Positions 24,172 to 33,178 of a stretch of DNA of 41,825 bases are shown one piece after another. The stretch is from Flavobacteriaceae bacterium (GTDB lineage: Bacteria > Bacteroidota > Bacteroidia > Flavobacteriales > Flavobacteriaceae), in the NCBI GenBank assembly GCA_029246125.1, contig JAQWNZ010000010.1, positions 1 to 41,825 on the forward strand, in the 5' to 3' direction. The notes under the pieces are model-generated. The model saw only the letters and a list, made by a program, of their open reading frames with translations, did not search any database and was not told the DNA's origin. The translations under genes were made by a program, and so were the position numbers. Within the stretch, counting starts at the first letter, position 1. Each line of letters begins with the position of its first letter.

Positions 24172-26496
24172 CTATTTGACTTTAAGCTTCGCAAAACGTA
24201 ATAGTAGATTTTTCATTCCAAACCCTTTAAATAGTATTACTGCCTTTTTATCGTTTCCTTTTCCCTCTATAGATTTTACAACCCCATAACCAAAACGAGC
24301 ATGTTCAACCTCTACACCTTCTTTAATCATAAAATCATCTGGGAAGCTTGTAGCAGTTTCTCCGAGATGAATTCTCCTTATTTTTTTTAACTGGGAAGGT
24401 GTTGGTTTTGTTATTGATTTTTCATTAGCTATTATTAATTGGGAATCACTTTTAGCTGGTCTATCATCTCCAAAAATTGAAGTATCCATTAAAGGTTTAA
24501 ACTGATAACTAATATTGGGGTTTATTCTGTTAATATATTGATTATCAATTTCTTCTATAAAGCGACTTGGCTCAGCGTCAATCAACTTACCCCATCGATA
24601 TCTAGATAATGTGTAAGAAAGAAAAGCACGCTTTTTAGCTCGTGTTAGGGCTACATAAAACAAACGACGTTCCTCCTCCAGTTCGGATCGTGTATTTAGG
24701 CTCATTGCAGAAGGGAAAAGATCTTCCTCTAATCCGACAATATAGACGTATGGGAACTCAAGTCCCTTAGCCAAATGTATAGTCATTAAAGCAACCCTAT
24801 CTATATTTGAATCATTTTCTTTGTCTTGATCTGTAGCAAGTGCTATATCCTCTAAAAACTCAGAAAGATTTGCAGTAGCATCAGCGAGTTCTTTTTGTTC
24901 TTCTGTAAAATCCCTTATTCCATTCAATAATTCTTCTACATTTTCAATTCGAGAAATTCCCTCTGGGGTAGCGTCTTTCTTTAATTCATAAATCAAACCA
25001 ATTTTCTTTGTTACAAGATCAGCAATATCAAAGGCATTTAAACTGTCATTTTCGATTTGAAAACGTAGAATTAAGTTAGAAAAATTTGATAATTTAGTTA
25101 AGGTTCCTATATTGAGATTAATAGCTAATTCCTTGGCTTTAATGATTGTATCAAATAATGACAACCCATGTTTTTTTGAAGCTATTACAAGCTTATCAAC
25201 AGTAGTTTGACCAATACCCCTTGCTGGATAATTAATCACCCTTTTTAAACTCTCCTCATCTTTTGGGTTAACAATTAGACGCAAATAAGCCAAAATATCT
25301 TTTACTTCTTTACGCTGATAAAATGATAAACCACCATAAATTCGATAAGGAACATCAATTTTTCTCAATGCATCTTCCATTGCCCTTGATTGTGCGTTGG
25401 TACGATATAATATTGCAAAATCAGCATTTTTACACTGCTCTTGCATTTTAAAATCAAATATACTAGAAGCTACATGCCTTCCTTCTTCTGAATCTGTTGC
25501 CAGTCTGTTTAATTGAATCAATGATCCATCTGCATTTGAAGTCCATACAACCTTATCAATTTTTGTTTTATTATGATTGATTATTGAATTAGCAGCATTA
25601 ACTATCGTCTTAGTAGATCGATAATTTTGTTCGAGTCGGTATAATGAAACGTCATCATAATCCTTTTGAAAATTAAGTATGTTATTAATATTTGCCCCTC
25701 TGAATGAATAAATACTCTGGGCATCATCACCTACGACACAAATATTTTGATAGCGATCTGACAGCGCCCTTACAATAAGATATTGAGAGTGGTTTGTGTC
25801 TTGATACTCATCTACCAAAATATAACGAAAGCGATCTTGGTATTTGGCTAAAACATCAGGATGGCGATTGAGTAATTCATTTGTGCGTAATAATAAATCA
25901 TCAAAATCCATGGCTCCCGCCTTAAAGCACCGATCAACATATTCCTTATAAATTGATCCCATTTCAGGTCGTTTAGACATAACATCAGCCTCTTGTAAAT
26001 CTATATCATTAAAATAAGCTTTTACAGTAATTAAACTATTTTTAAAAGCAGATATCCGACTCCTAATTTGTTTGTATTTATATATGTCCTTGTCGAGCCC
26101 CATTTCCTTGATAATTGAAGAAATTAATCTATCAGAGTCTTGAGTATCATATATAGTGAAATTAGAGGGAAAACCTAGTTTATCAGCCTCATGTCTTAAA
26201 ATTCGAGCAAAGACAGAATGGAAAGTGCCCATACATAAATTTTTTGCTTCGCTTTCCCCAACCAGTTGAGCAATCCTTCCCTTCATTTCACGTGCTGCTT
26301 TATTGGTAAAAGTCAATGCTAAAATTGAAAATGAATCTATTCCTGACGCCATCAAGTGAGCAATCCTGTAAGTCAGCACTCTTGTTTTTCCAGAACCTGC
26401 TCCAGCGATAACAATTAGCGGCCCCTCTTTGTGAAGCACAGGTAATTGTTGTTCTTTATTTAATGAGTTTAGGTAAGTTTCGGAAATGTCTTTCAT
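24172..26496 (-). CDS. uvrD: UvrD/PcrA-type superfamily 1 DNA helicase
   Basis: A 774-residue 3'-to-5' DNA helicase for repair and for clearing replication or transcription conflicts. Motifs appear in order: Q motif LNKEQQLPV, Walker A AGAGSGKT (31-38), LTFTNKAAREMKGR, LVDEYQDTNHSQ, VVGDDAQSIYSFRGA, LEQNYRST, MTIHLAKGLEFPYVYIVGLEE and YVALTRAKKRAFLSY. The C-terminal segment VEHARFGYGVVKSIEGKG is the Tudor-like RNA polymerase-binding region seen in PcrA, which favours PcrA/UvrD over Rep. It lies 83 bases after the patatin-like gene. Confidence 0.95.
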   Translation of the reverse strand: MKDISETYLNSLNKEQQLPVLHKEGPLIVIAGAGSGKTRVLTYRIAHLMASGIDSFSILALTFTNKAAREMKGRIAQLVGESEAKNLCMGTFHSVFARILRHEADKLGFPSNFTIYDTQDSDRLISSIIKEMGLDKDIYKYKQIRSRISAFKNSLITVKAYFNDIDLQEADVMSKRPEMGSIYKEYVDRCFKAGAMDFDDLLLRTNELLNRHPDVLAKYQDRFRYILVDEYQDTNHSQYLIVRALSDRYQNICVVGDDAQSIYSFRGANINNILNFQKDYDDVSLYRLEQNYRSTKTIVNAANSIINHNKTKIDKVVWTSNADGSLIQLNRLATDSEEGRHVASSIFDFKMQEQCKNADFAILYRTNAQSRAMEDALRKIDVPYRIYGGLSFYQRKEVKDILAYLRLIVNPKDEESLKRVINYPARGIGQTTVDKLVIASKKHGLSLFDTIIKAKELAINLNIGTLTKLSNFSNLILRFQIENDSLNAFDIADLVTKKIGLIYELKKDATPEGISRIENVEELLNGIRDFTEEQKELADATANLSEFLEDIALATDQDKENDSNIDRVALMTIHLAKGLEFPYVYIVGLEEDLFPSAMSLNTRSELEEERRLFYVALTRAKKRAFLSYTLSRYRWGKLIDAEPSRFIEEIDNQYINRINPNISYQFKPLMDTSIFGDDRPAKSDSQLIIANEKSITKPTPSQLKKIRRIHLGETATSFPDDFMIKEGVEVEHARFGYGVVKSIEGKGNDKKAVILFKGFGMKNLLLRFAKLKVK

Positions 26497-26579
26497 ACAA
26501 ACTTTAAAAATAGGGATTATCCAATTTCATTATTGACATTTAATAATTAATTATAAACATCTATTTAGATTATTTTAAA

Positions 26580-27464
26580 CTAGTTTTTTGATTTTGATTG
26601 AGCGTGATCAAAACCCATTTGCCACCATTTTTTCATCTGAGATCGATTAAAGACTAGTGAATTGTTGGTCAATATTTCAGGTGTGTAAAATACCCTTAAA
26701 CTCGCGTTATAATCTTCAGCTACTAATTTTCCTATATGCATATTTTGGACTTCAATACGATCAGAAATAAAGCCAAAAATAGAACTTAATGCATCAAATG
26801 GATTTTTAGAGTGTGCTCTATGAGTCATTTGAAATTCAGTGCCCAAAAGAATTGCGTCTATATGCGATGCCCCTAGAGTGATTGCTTTTTCAATAGGGAT
26901 AACACATCCTAAACCACCATCGGCATATTCACAATCTTCTTTAGTAGCCAACGTCATAAAAGGCACATAATTACAAGAAATCCATATCCAATCCATAAAA
27001 TCTGAATAGGAACATTCTTTTAGTTTTTTGTACTCAACTCTATTACCAGTCAAATTAGCAACACATACTAAAACTTCTTTATGGCTTAGTTTTAAAATGT
27101 CATAATCCTCGATAGTTATTTGCTGTTCTATCAATCTTCTTAAATTATAACTCTCACCAAAAGTTTTTCTACCCCGAATAAAATTTTTTAAAACATTAAA
27201 ATGATTGATTTTAATTTGATCAACTCCGTTTTTACTTACAATTATAAATGGATTTGTACTAAAAATACTTGATTGATTGACATGTGTGAAAGCTTTTTTT
27301 ATTGTTTCTACCTTGCCTAAGGCAAGATGAGAAACTAGCAGACTTCCTGTAGATGTTCCTAAGAATAAATCGTAGGATTGTTTTTCTACCTCTAGTAAAT
27401 ATTGTGCGATCCCCCCTGCAAAAGCTCCTTTACTTCCTCCTCCAGAAATTACTAATGCACGCAT
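26580..27464 (-). CDS. Patatin-like phospholipase
   Basis: A 294-residue acyl hydrolase with a Ser-Asp dyad. SGGGSKGAFAGGIAQYL is the oxyanion-hole start, GTSTGS (36-41) holds catalytic Ser38, and YADGGLG holds the catalytic Asp. There is no signal peptide, so it is probably cytoplasmic or peripheral on the inner membrane. It is divergent from recG with a 67-base gap. It is shorter than outer-membrane PlpD-type patatins and lacks a beta-barrel domain. The lipid substrate is unknown. Confidence 0.92.
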   Translation of the reverse strand: MRALVISGGGSKGAFAGGIAQYLLEVEKQSYDLFLGTSTGSLLVSHLALGKVETIKKAFTHVNQSSIFSTNPFIIVSKNGVDQIKINHFNVLKNFIRGRKTFGESYNLRRLIEQQITIEDYDILKLSHKEVLVCVANLTGNRVEYKKLKECSYSDFMDWIWISCNYVPFMTLATKEDCEYADGGLGCVIPIEKAITLGASHIDAILLGTEFQMTHRAHSKNPFDALSSIFGFISDRIEVQNMHIGKLVAEDYNASLRVFYTPEILTNNSLVFNRSQMKKWWQMGFDHAQSKSKN

Positions 27465-27531
27465 ATTTTAATATTCACTTTAACTAATTAAATTTACAAA
27501 TTAACTCATCTCGATAAAAGTATTAAATAAA

Positions 27532-29628
27532 ATGGATGCAATGCAAACGACTTTAGTCTATTTAAAAGGTGTAGGGCCTGAGCGTGCGCGTTTACTTAAA
27601 GAAGAACTTAATCTAAGAACTTTTGAGGATCTATTACATTTTTTTCCAAATCGTTATATTGACAGAACTCGATTTTATTCAATAAATGATATTCCTAGAA
27701 ACAATACAGAAATTCAAATTAAAGGCAAAATTACCTCTGTTAATTACATTGATCAAAAACGAGGTAAACGAATGGTTGCAAGTTTTGAAGATGAAACCGG
27801 TCAAATAGAATTGGTATGGTTTCGAGGTTATAGGTGGATTAGAGATCAATTAAAAATTAATGAATCATATATTATTTTTGGACGTTTGAATTGGTTTAGA
27901 GGAAAAGCTAGTATGCCACATCCCGAAATTGAATTGGAAAGCAATTTTCAAAAAAATACCAAAATTTCTTTTTATCCAATATACCCTTCAACAGAAAAAC
28001 TTATAAATAAAGGGCTTTCCCAGAAGGTTGTTCAAAAAATGGTAGTTCAGCTCATTGAGAAACAAAAAACTCCTTTTTCTGAAACACTCCCTACATCTTT
28101 ATTAAATCAATATAAACTTATTTCAAAAGATGAAGCAATAAGACAAATCCATTTCCCTAAAAATCAACATGTTTTGACAAGAGCTCAAATGAGATTAAAA
28201 TTTGAAGAGTTTTTCTATATGCAAATGCAATTAGTTCTTAAAAAAGTGCAGAGAAAACAGAAGATAAAGGGGCACGAATTCAAGAAAGTAGGAAGTAATT
28301 TTAATAATTTTTTTAAACTTCTCCCCTATAATTTAACCAATGCGCAAAAGAGAGTTATTAAGGATATTAGATTTGACATGGGAACCGGTAGACAAATGAA
28401 TCGACTTCTTCAGGGGGACGTAGGATCGGGAAAGACAATAGTTGCCTTACTTTTAATGTTGATTGCATTAGATAATGACTATCAAGCATGTCTTATCGCT
28501 CCTACAGAAATTTTAGCACAACAACATTATCAATCCGTGGTAGATCAAATTAAGAAATTAAATATCACCGTAGCTTTATTAACTGGAAGTAGTGTCAAAA
28601 AAGAACGTCAAGAAATTCATCATGGACTACAAAATGGTGAGTTGAATATTTTGATTGGTACTCATGCTGTTTTTGAAGACAAGGTCCAGTTTAAGAATTT
28701 GGGCTTATCTATAATTGATGAGCAGCATCGATTCGGGGTTGCTCAGAGAGCCAGAATATGGAAAAAAAACGAACTGCCTCCACACATATTAGTCATGACG
28801 GCAACACCTATACCAAGGACTTTTGCAATGAGTATCTACGGTGATTTGGACCTTTCTGTTATTAATGAACTACCTCCAGGTAGAAAAAAAATCAAAACAT
28901 TGCACCGTACTGATTCAAATCGACTAAAAGTTTTTGCCTTTATAAAGGAACAAATTAATATAGGTAAACAAGTTTATGTAGTATATCCTCTAATCCAAGA
29001 ATCTTCAAATCTAGATTATAAAGACTTAATGGATGGCTATGCAAGTTTGTCAAGAAGTTTTCCTGTTCCAAATTACCATATTAGTATAGTACACGGGCAG
29101 ATGAAATCGAAAGATAAAGTTTTTGAAATGGAACGCTTCATTAAAGGAAAGACTCAAATAATGGTTGCTACTACTGTTATTGAGGTTGGTGTTAATGTAC
29201 CAAATGCATCTGTCATGATTATTGAAAGTGCAGAACGATTTGGATTGTCACAGCTTCATCAGCTTCGGGGTCGTGTAGGTAGAGGAGCTGATCAGAGCTA
29301 TTGTATCCTAATGACAGGGTCAAAAATTAGTCATGAAGCCCTTACAAGAATGAAAACTATGAGTAGTAGTAATGATGGTTTTGAAATCGCAGAAGTGGAT
29401 CTAAAGCTTCGAGGTCCAGGGAACTTGATGGGTACACAGCAAAGTGGTCTTCTTAAATTCAAAATTGCCGATTTAATAAAAGACCACCCACTTCTCAAAG
29501 CTGCAAGAGAAGAAACGATGCGAATATTAGAACTAGACCCTTCATTAAAGATTGCTGATCACCAATGTATCAAAAAAACTTTAGCTGGATTAAAATTTGA
29601 TTCCAATATTTGGAATTTCATTAGCTGA
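27532..29628 (+). CDS. recG: RecG: ATP-dependent DNA helicase
   Basis: A 698-residue branched-DNA helicase that reverses stalled replication forks and processes Holliday junctions. The N-terminal wedge or OB domain (about 50-160) contains GKITSVNYIDQKRGKRM. The helicase core has GDVGSGKTIVALLL (Walker A), IIDEQHRFGVAQR (motif II with the RecG-specific DEQH), MTATPIPRTFAMSIYGDLD, TTVIEVGVNVPNASVMIIE and QLHQLRGRVGRG. The C-terminal LKLRGPGNLMGTQQSGLLKFKIADL (one motif, about 620-645) is typical of RecG. Full length. Confidence 0.97.
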   Translation: MDAMQTTLVYLKGVGPERARLLKEELNLRTFEDLLHFFPNRYIDRTRFYSINDIPRNNTEIQIKGKITSVNYIDQKRGKRMVASFEDETGQIELVWFRGYRWIRDQLKINESYIIFGRLNWFRGKASMPHPEIELESNFQKNTKISFYPIYPSTEKLINKGLSQKVVQKMVVQLIEKQKTPFSETLPTSLLNQYKLISKDEAIRQIHFPKNQHVLTRAQMRLKFEEFFYMQMQLVLKKVQRKQKIKGHEFKKVGSNFNNFFKLLPYNLTNAQKRVIKDIRFDMGTGRQMNRLLQGDVGSGKTIVALLLMLIALDNDYQACLIAPTEILAQQHYQSVVDQIKKLNITVALLTGSSVKKERQEIHHGLQNGELNILIGTHAVFEDKVQFKNLGLSIIDEQHRFGVAQRARIWKKNELPPHILVMTATPIPRTFAMSIYGDLDLSVINELPPGRKKIKTLHRTDSNRLKVFAFIKEQINIGKQVYVVYPLIQESSNLDYKDLMDGYASLSRSFPVPNYHISIVHGQMKSKDKVFEMERFIKGKTQIMVATTVIEVGVNVPNASVMIIESAERFGLSQLHQLRGRVGRGADQSYCILMTGSKISHEALTRMKTMSSSNDGFEIAEVDLKLRGPGNLMGTQQSGLLKFKIADLIKDHPLLKAAREETMRILELDPSLKIADHQCIKKTLAGLKFDSNIWNFIS

Positions 29629-29647
29629 AAATCGTAGGATAGATTCA

Positions 29648-29655
29648 TATATTTG
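29648..29655 (+). promoter_or_regulatory. TAnnTTTG promoter box (TATATTTG) for pheT
   Basis: Exact -7 element 20 bases past the recG stop. The calibrated start is near 29660, which lies downstream of a possible TTG start at 29653 and 23 bases before the TTG at 29683. This supports the later start. Confidence 0.55.
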
Positions 29656-29682
29656 CATCATTATAATTCTAAAACAAGCTTT

Positions 29683-32091
29683 TTGAAAATATCGCACAAC
29701 TGGTTACAACAGTTTTTAAAAGTAGATCTCCCTAAAGAAGATATTAGCATTATGCTAACAGATCTAGGTCTTGAAGTTGAGGCTATACATAATTTTGAAA
29801 GCATTAAAGGAAGTCTTAAAGGTGTGGTTGTTGGAAAAGTATTAAGCTGCGATGTTCATCCAAATGCTGATCGTTTGAAAATAACTAAAGTAGATTTAGG
29901 GAATGACAATGTGGTTCCCATCGTTTGCGGGGCACCTAATGTTGATAAAGGACAAAAGGTATTAGTAGCAACGATTGGAACAGTCCTTAATTTTCATAAC
30001 GGAAATGACCTTAAAATCAAAAAGAGTAAGATTCGTGGAGAGGTAAGCATGGGCATGATTTGTGCTGAAGATGAATTAGGCTTGGGAGACAATCACGATG
30101 GAATACTCGTTTTGGATGATTCTGAAATCGAAGGAACATCTGCTTCAGATCTTTTTGATATCGAAACAGATACGGTATATGAAATTGGTTTAACACCAAA
30201 TCGTGCCGATGCTATGAGTCATCTGGGTGTTGCAAGAGACCTAAAAGCCTTGTGTATGCTACGTAAGATACCTTTTGATTGGTCTTTCCCCGAAACTTCA
30301 TCCTTTCACGTTGACAATATTCAAAAAACTATTCCTATAACAGTTGAATCAATTGATAAGTGTTTTCAATACTATGGATTGACAATTTCTAATGTAGAGA
30401 TATCTAATTCTCCATTATGGCTTCAAAATCGATTAAAAGCTATTGGAATCAATCCAAAAAACAATATAGTTGACATTACGAATTATGTTATGCATGATAT
30501 TGGTCAGCCATTACATGCTTTTGATGCAAATAAAATTCACAATCAAATCATTGTTAAAACATTTCCTGAAAACACAGCTTTTACAACACTAGATGATATA
30601 GAAAGAAAATTAAAAGATGAAGATTTAATAATAAGTGATGAAAAACAAGGACATTGCATTGCAGGTATATTTGGAGGCAAAGACTCTGGAGTAAGTGATC
30701 AAACTACTGATATTTTTCTCGAAAGCGCATATTTTGATCCTATCAGTGTTCGTAAAACTGCAAAACATCATGGCCTAAATACTGACGCGTCATTCAGATT
30801 CGAACGTGGAATTGATCCTGAGATTGGGATTATAGCTTTAAAACGAGCAGCAATATTAATAAAACAAATTGCTGGTGGTCAAATATCAAGTGAAATTCAA
30901 GAGTTTTCAAATCCTTTAACCGATCCGGCTCAAATATTTTTAAGTTTTGAAAAGCTCGAAAAAACTATCGGCCAAAAAATTGATGAAAAAGATTTGAATG
31001 TCATTTTAAATGCTTTAGAAATTAAAATAATAAATGTCTCAGAAACAGGCATTGGAATGACTATACCACGCTATAGAGTTGATGTGACTAGGCCAGCTGA
31101 TGTTATTGAAGAAATATTAAGGGTATTCGGTTACAACAGATTAGAAGAAAGGTCAATGACTTTTGAATCTAATCCTAAGTTTGAAATTAAAAGTATTCAG
31201 AAGCTTGAAAATACTATTTCCAAACAACTTTCTAGTTTTGGTTTTTATGAAACTTTAAATAATTCTCTTGTATCACCAAATTATACAGATAACTTTCACG
31301 AAAGTGTGATTTTGGTCAATCCACTAAGTCAAGAATTATCGAAAATGAGGCAGTCCCTTATGCACCAAGCTTTAGAAGTTATCTCGTTCAATTTAAATCG
31401 ACAAAACAGACAGCTTAAATTATATGAGTTTGGATGTATTTACGGAAAAAATAATGATGAGTTTATTGAAGAAAAACGACTAAGTATAACACTTTCAGGA
31501 ACAGTATTTAATAATCACTGGGAGGAAAATAAATTAACAGACCCCTTCTTTTATCTTAAAGGAATTCTAATTGATTTATTCAGAACTTTAGGCTATAATA
31601 ACTTGAAATTCGACGTTGTTATCAACAACAATTTTGAGACGGCTTTTTCTTTGGTAAATGATCGAAGTATATATGGAACTTTTGGTTTAATATCAGATGA
31701 TTTAAAAAAAGAGTTTAATGTTGATCAAGAAGTATATTTCACAGAGTTAAATTGGAGTAAGCTTTCAAAAGATGCTTTTTCAAATAAAATTACCTTCGAA
31801 GAAATTGCAAAATTTCCATTTATGCGTCGAGATTACTCTCTTCTAATAGGTAATGAAATTTCATTTGACTTAATTAAAGAAATTGCATTTAAAACTGAAA
31901 AAAGAATTTTAAAACATGTTACTCTTTTTGATGTTTATGAAGGAGAAAATCTTCCAAAAGGTAAAAAATCATATGGTATAAATTTTACTTTCCAAGACAA
32001 AAACAGAACATTAACAGACATACAGATAGATAAAGTTATGGATAAACTTTTGAAAAATTTTAAGCAGAGATTTGAATTAGAACTCCGCTAA
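29683..32091 (+). CDS. pheT: PheT: phenylalanyl-tRNA synthetase beta subunit
   Basis: About 802 residues with a TTG start (MKISHNWLQQFLK), the usual beginning of bacterial PheT. An upstream TTG at 29653 would add ten residues but precedes the predicted transcription start. Domains are the EMAP/tRNA-binding module (about 40-150, VGKVLSCDVHPNADRLKITKVD and VCGAPNV), the B3/B4 editing region (DIGQPLHAFDANKI), B5 (TRPADVIEEILRVFGYNRLEE), the catalytic-like core (about 480-690), and the C-terminal anticodon-binding FDX domain (FPFMRRDYSLLI, LFDVYEGENLPKGKKSYG). The alpha subunit gene pheS is not in the window. Confidence 0.95.
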   Translation: MKISHNWLQQFLKVDLPKEDISIMLTDLGLEVEAIHNFESIKGSLKGVVVGKVLSCDVHPNADRLKITKVDLGNDNVVPIVCGAPNVDKGQKVLVATIGTVLNFHNGNDLKIKKSKIRGEVSMGMICAEDELGLGDNHDGILVLDDSEIEGTSASDLFDIETDTVYEIGLTPNRADAMSHLGVARDLKALCMLRKIPFDWSFPETSSFHVDNIQKTIPITVESIDKCFQYYGLTISNVEISNSPLWLQNRLKAIGINPKNNIVDITNYVMHDIGQPLHAFDANKIHNQIIVKTFPENTAFTTLDDIERKLKDEDLIISDEKQGHCIAGIFGGKDSGVSDQTTDIFLESAYFDPISVRKTAKHHGLNTDASFRFERGIDPEIGIIALKRAAILIKQIAGGQISSEIQEFSNPLTDPAQIFLSFEKLEKTIGQKIDEKDLNVILNALEIKIINVSETGIGMTIPRYRVDVTRPADVIEEILRVFGYNRLEERSMTFESNPKFEIKSIQKLENTISKQLSSFGFYETLNNSLVSPNYTDNFHESVILVNPLSQELSKMRQSLMHQALEVISFNLNRQNRQLKLYEFGCIYGKNNDEFIEEKRLSITLSGTVFNNHWEENKLTDPFFYLKGILIDLFRTLGYNNLKFDVVINNNFETAFSLVNDRSIYGTFGLISDDLKKEFNVDQEVYFTELNWSKLSKDAFSNKITFEEIAKFPFMRRDYSLLIGNEISFDLIKEIAFKTEKRILKHVTLFDVYEGENLPKGKKSYGINFTFQDKNRTLTDIQIDKVMDKLLKNFKQRFELELR

Positions 32092-32144
32092 TTAGTTTTT
32101 TTTCAGTAAATGTTTTTTTATAAAATTTTATAAAATTTTTGTTC

Positions 32145-32152
32145 TATTTTTG
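32145..32152 (+). promoter_or_regulatory. TAnnTTTG promoter box (TATTTTTG) for the 32165 gene
   Basis: Exact -7 element. The calibrated start is near 32157, 8 bases before the ATG at 32165. The preceding bases are an AT-rich run with repeated TATAAAATTTT (about 32119-32140), which could act as an UP-like or bent DNA element. Confidence 0.5.
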
Positions 32153-32164
32153 CAATAATGATTA

Positions 32165-32857
32165 ATGAAGATGATGATGAAATTTTTACCTAAAACTAAT
32201 ATTGAAGAGGTCTTATCAAACACCAGGGTTAAGCACCTAAAATCTAAAAACACAAAAAAATCACTTTTAGACATTTTTGATAACTTAAATATTAAATTTC
32301 AAAACAATTTTAATTTTGATAAATTAGAAAGTAACAGGATTTACCATTTAGATCAAATACGTGAAGTCTGTATTAATTATCGTTTACGCTTTCTTGATAT
32401 AAAATATTTTAAGGGAGAACTTCCTGTAAGCGCTTGTGCAGCAGTTTCTTTGATCGAGAAGGAGCATGATACAATACTTTCTGAAATGAAGATTATGGCC
32501 CCCTCAATACTTTTTAGATTAGAGAGAAAGGATGACCCACTTCTTTTTGTTCCATTGGGTAACAATTATTTCTATCTAGTTCACAAATGGGGAAATGATT
32601 TAAATCCTTTTCGAAGAATTATGATGTGGCCATTTAAAAATATTTGGAATCTTCTTTTATTCTTATTATTAGTTAGTTGGTTTGCAACTGAATTAACTCC
32701 AATGGAAATATTTTCAAAAAATCCTAACTCTTCATCTTTTTGGATGTTATTCTTTTTTATGTTTAAGGCAATTGTTTCAATTGTGCTGTTTTATGGATTT
32801 GCTTTAGGTAAAAATTTTAATCCTGCTATATGGAATAGTAAATACAACAAATCATAG
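32165..32857 (+). CDS. Conserved hypothetical membrane protein with two C-terminal membrane segments
   Basis: A 230-residue protein. About residues 1-155 are soluble and mixed alpha/beta in character (for example VKHLKSKNTKKSLLDIFDNL and PLLFVPLGNNYFYLVHKWGND). Two hydrophobic helices follow, at about 160-178 (IWNLLLFLLLVSWFATEL) and about 190-212 (FWMLFFFMFKAIVSIVLFYG). Several in-frame ATGs near the start (32165, 32171, 32174, 32177) leave the exact N-terminus open. I do not recognise a domain. The DUF2007 gene follows after 8 bases on the same strand, suggesting a shared transcript and perhaps a shared role. Confidence 0.75.
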   Translation: MKMMMKFLPKTNIEEVLSNTRVKHLKSKNTKKSLLDIFDNLNIKFQNNFNFDKLESNRIYHLDQIREVCINYRLRFLDIKYFKGELPVSACAAVSLIEKEHDTILSEMKIMAPSILFRLERKDDPLLFVPLGNNYFYLVHKWGNDLNPFRRIMMWPFKNIWNLLLFLLLVSWFATELTPMEIFSKNPNSSSFWMLFFFMFKAIVSIVLFYGFALGKNFNPAIWNSKYNKS

Positions 32858-32865
32858 CCAAAATT

Positions 32866-33087
32866 ATGCCCAAAGAAGAATTTAAGCTTTTATATACAGG
32901 TTCTTCAATTGTGGTAATTGGGTTAATTGAACTACTCAGTCTAGAAAATATTATTCCTATAATTAAAGACGAAGGAGAGTCTGCTAGACTTGCTGGTTTT
33001 GGATCAACCAATTTATTTACCCAACAGATTTATGTCCATACAGATGAGATCGAAAAGGCAAAAAAAATACTAGCTCCTCTTTTTTAA
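32866..33087 (+). CDS. DUF2007 family protein
   Basis: A 73-residue protein with the DUF2007 pattern: a short beta-strand start (FKLLYTGSSIVVIGLIELL), a GI-like helix region, and the ending TQQIYVHTDEIEKAKKILAPLF. The family is sometimes called a putative signal transducer, but no function is established and the fold resembles small ferredoxin-like regulatory modules. It lies 8 bases after the two-helix membrane protein gene and probably shares its transcript. Confidence 0.85.
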   Translation: MPKEEFKLLYTGSSIVVIGLIELLSLENIIPIIKDEGESARLAGFGSTNLFTQQIYVHTDEIEKAKKILAPLF

Positions 33088-33178
33088 GCTTTCTTTATTT
33101 TATACTTTGCGGTAAATCAAATTGAACATCTCATTTTTAACTTTTGAGACAAATCATTAGTGTTAAAATATTAAGATT

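Noticed and set aside
32119-32140. Repeated TATAAAATTTT, possible terminator for pheT
   Set aside because: Self-complementary but purely AT, with no GC stem; kept only as part of the promoter note.
33122-33152. TCTCA/TGAGA inverted repeat before the symporter gene
   Set aside because: Only five base pairs with a long loop; expected by chance in this composition.
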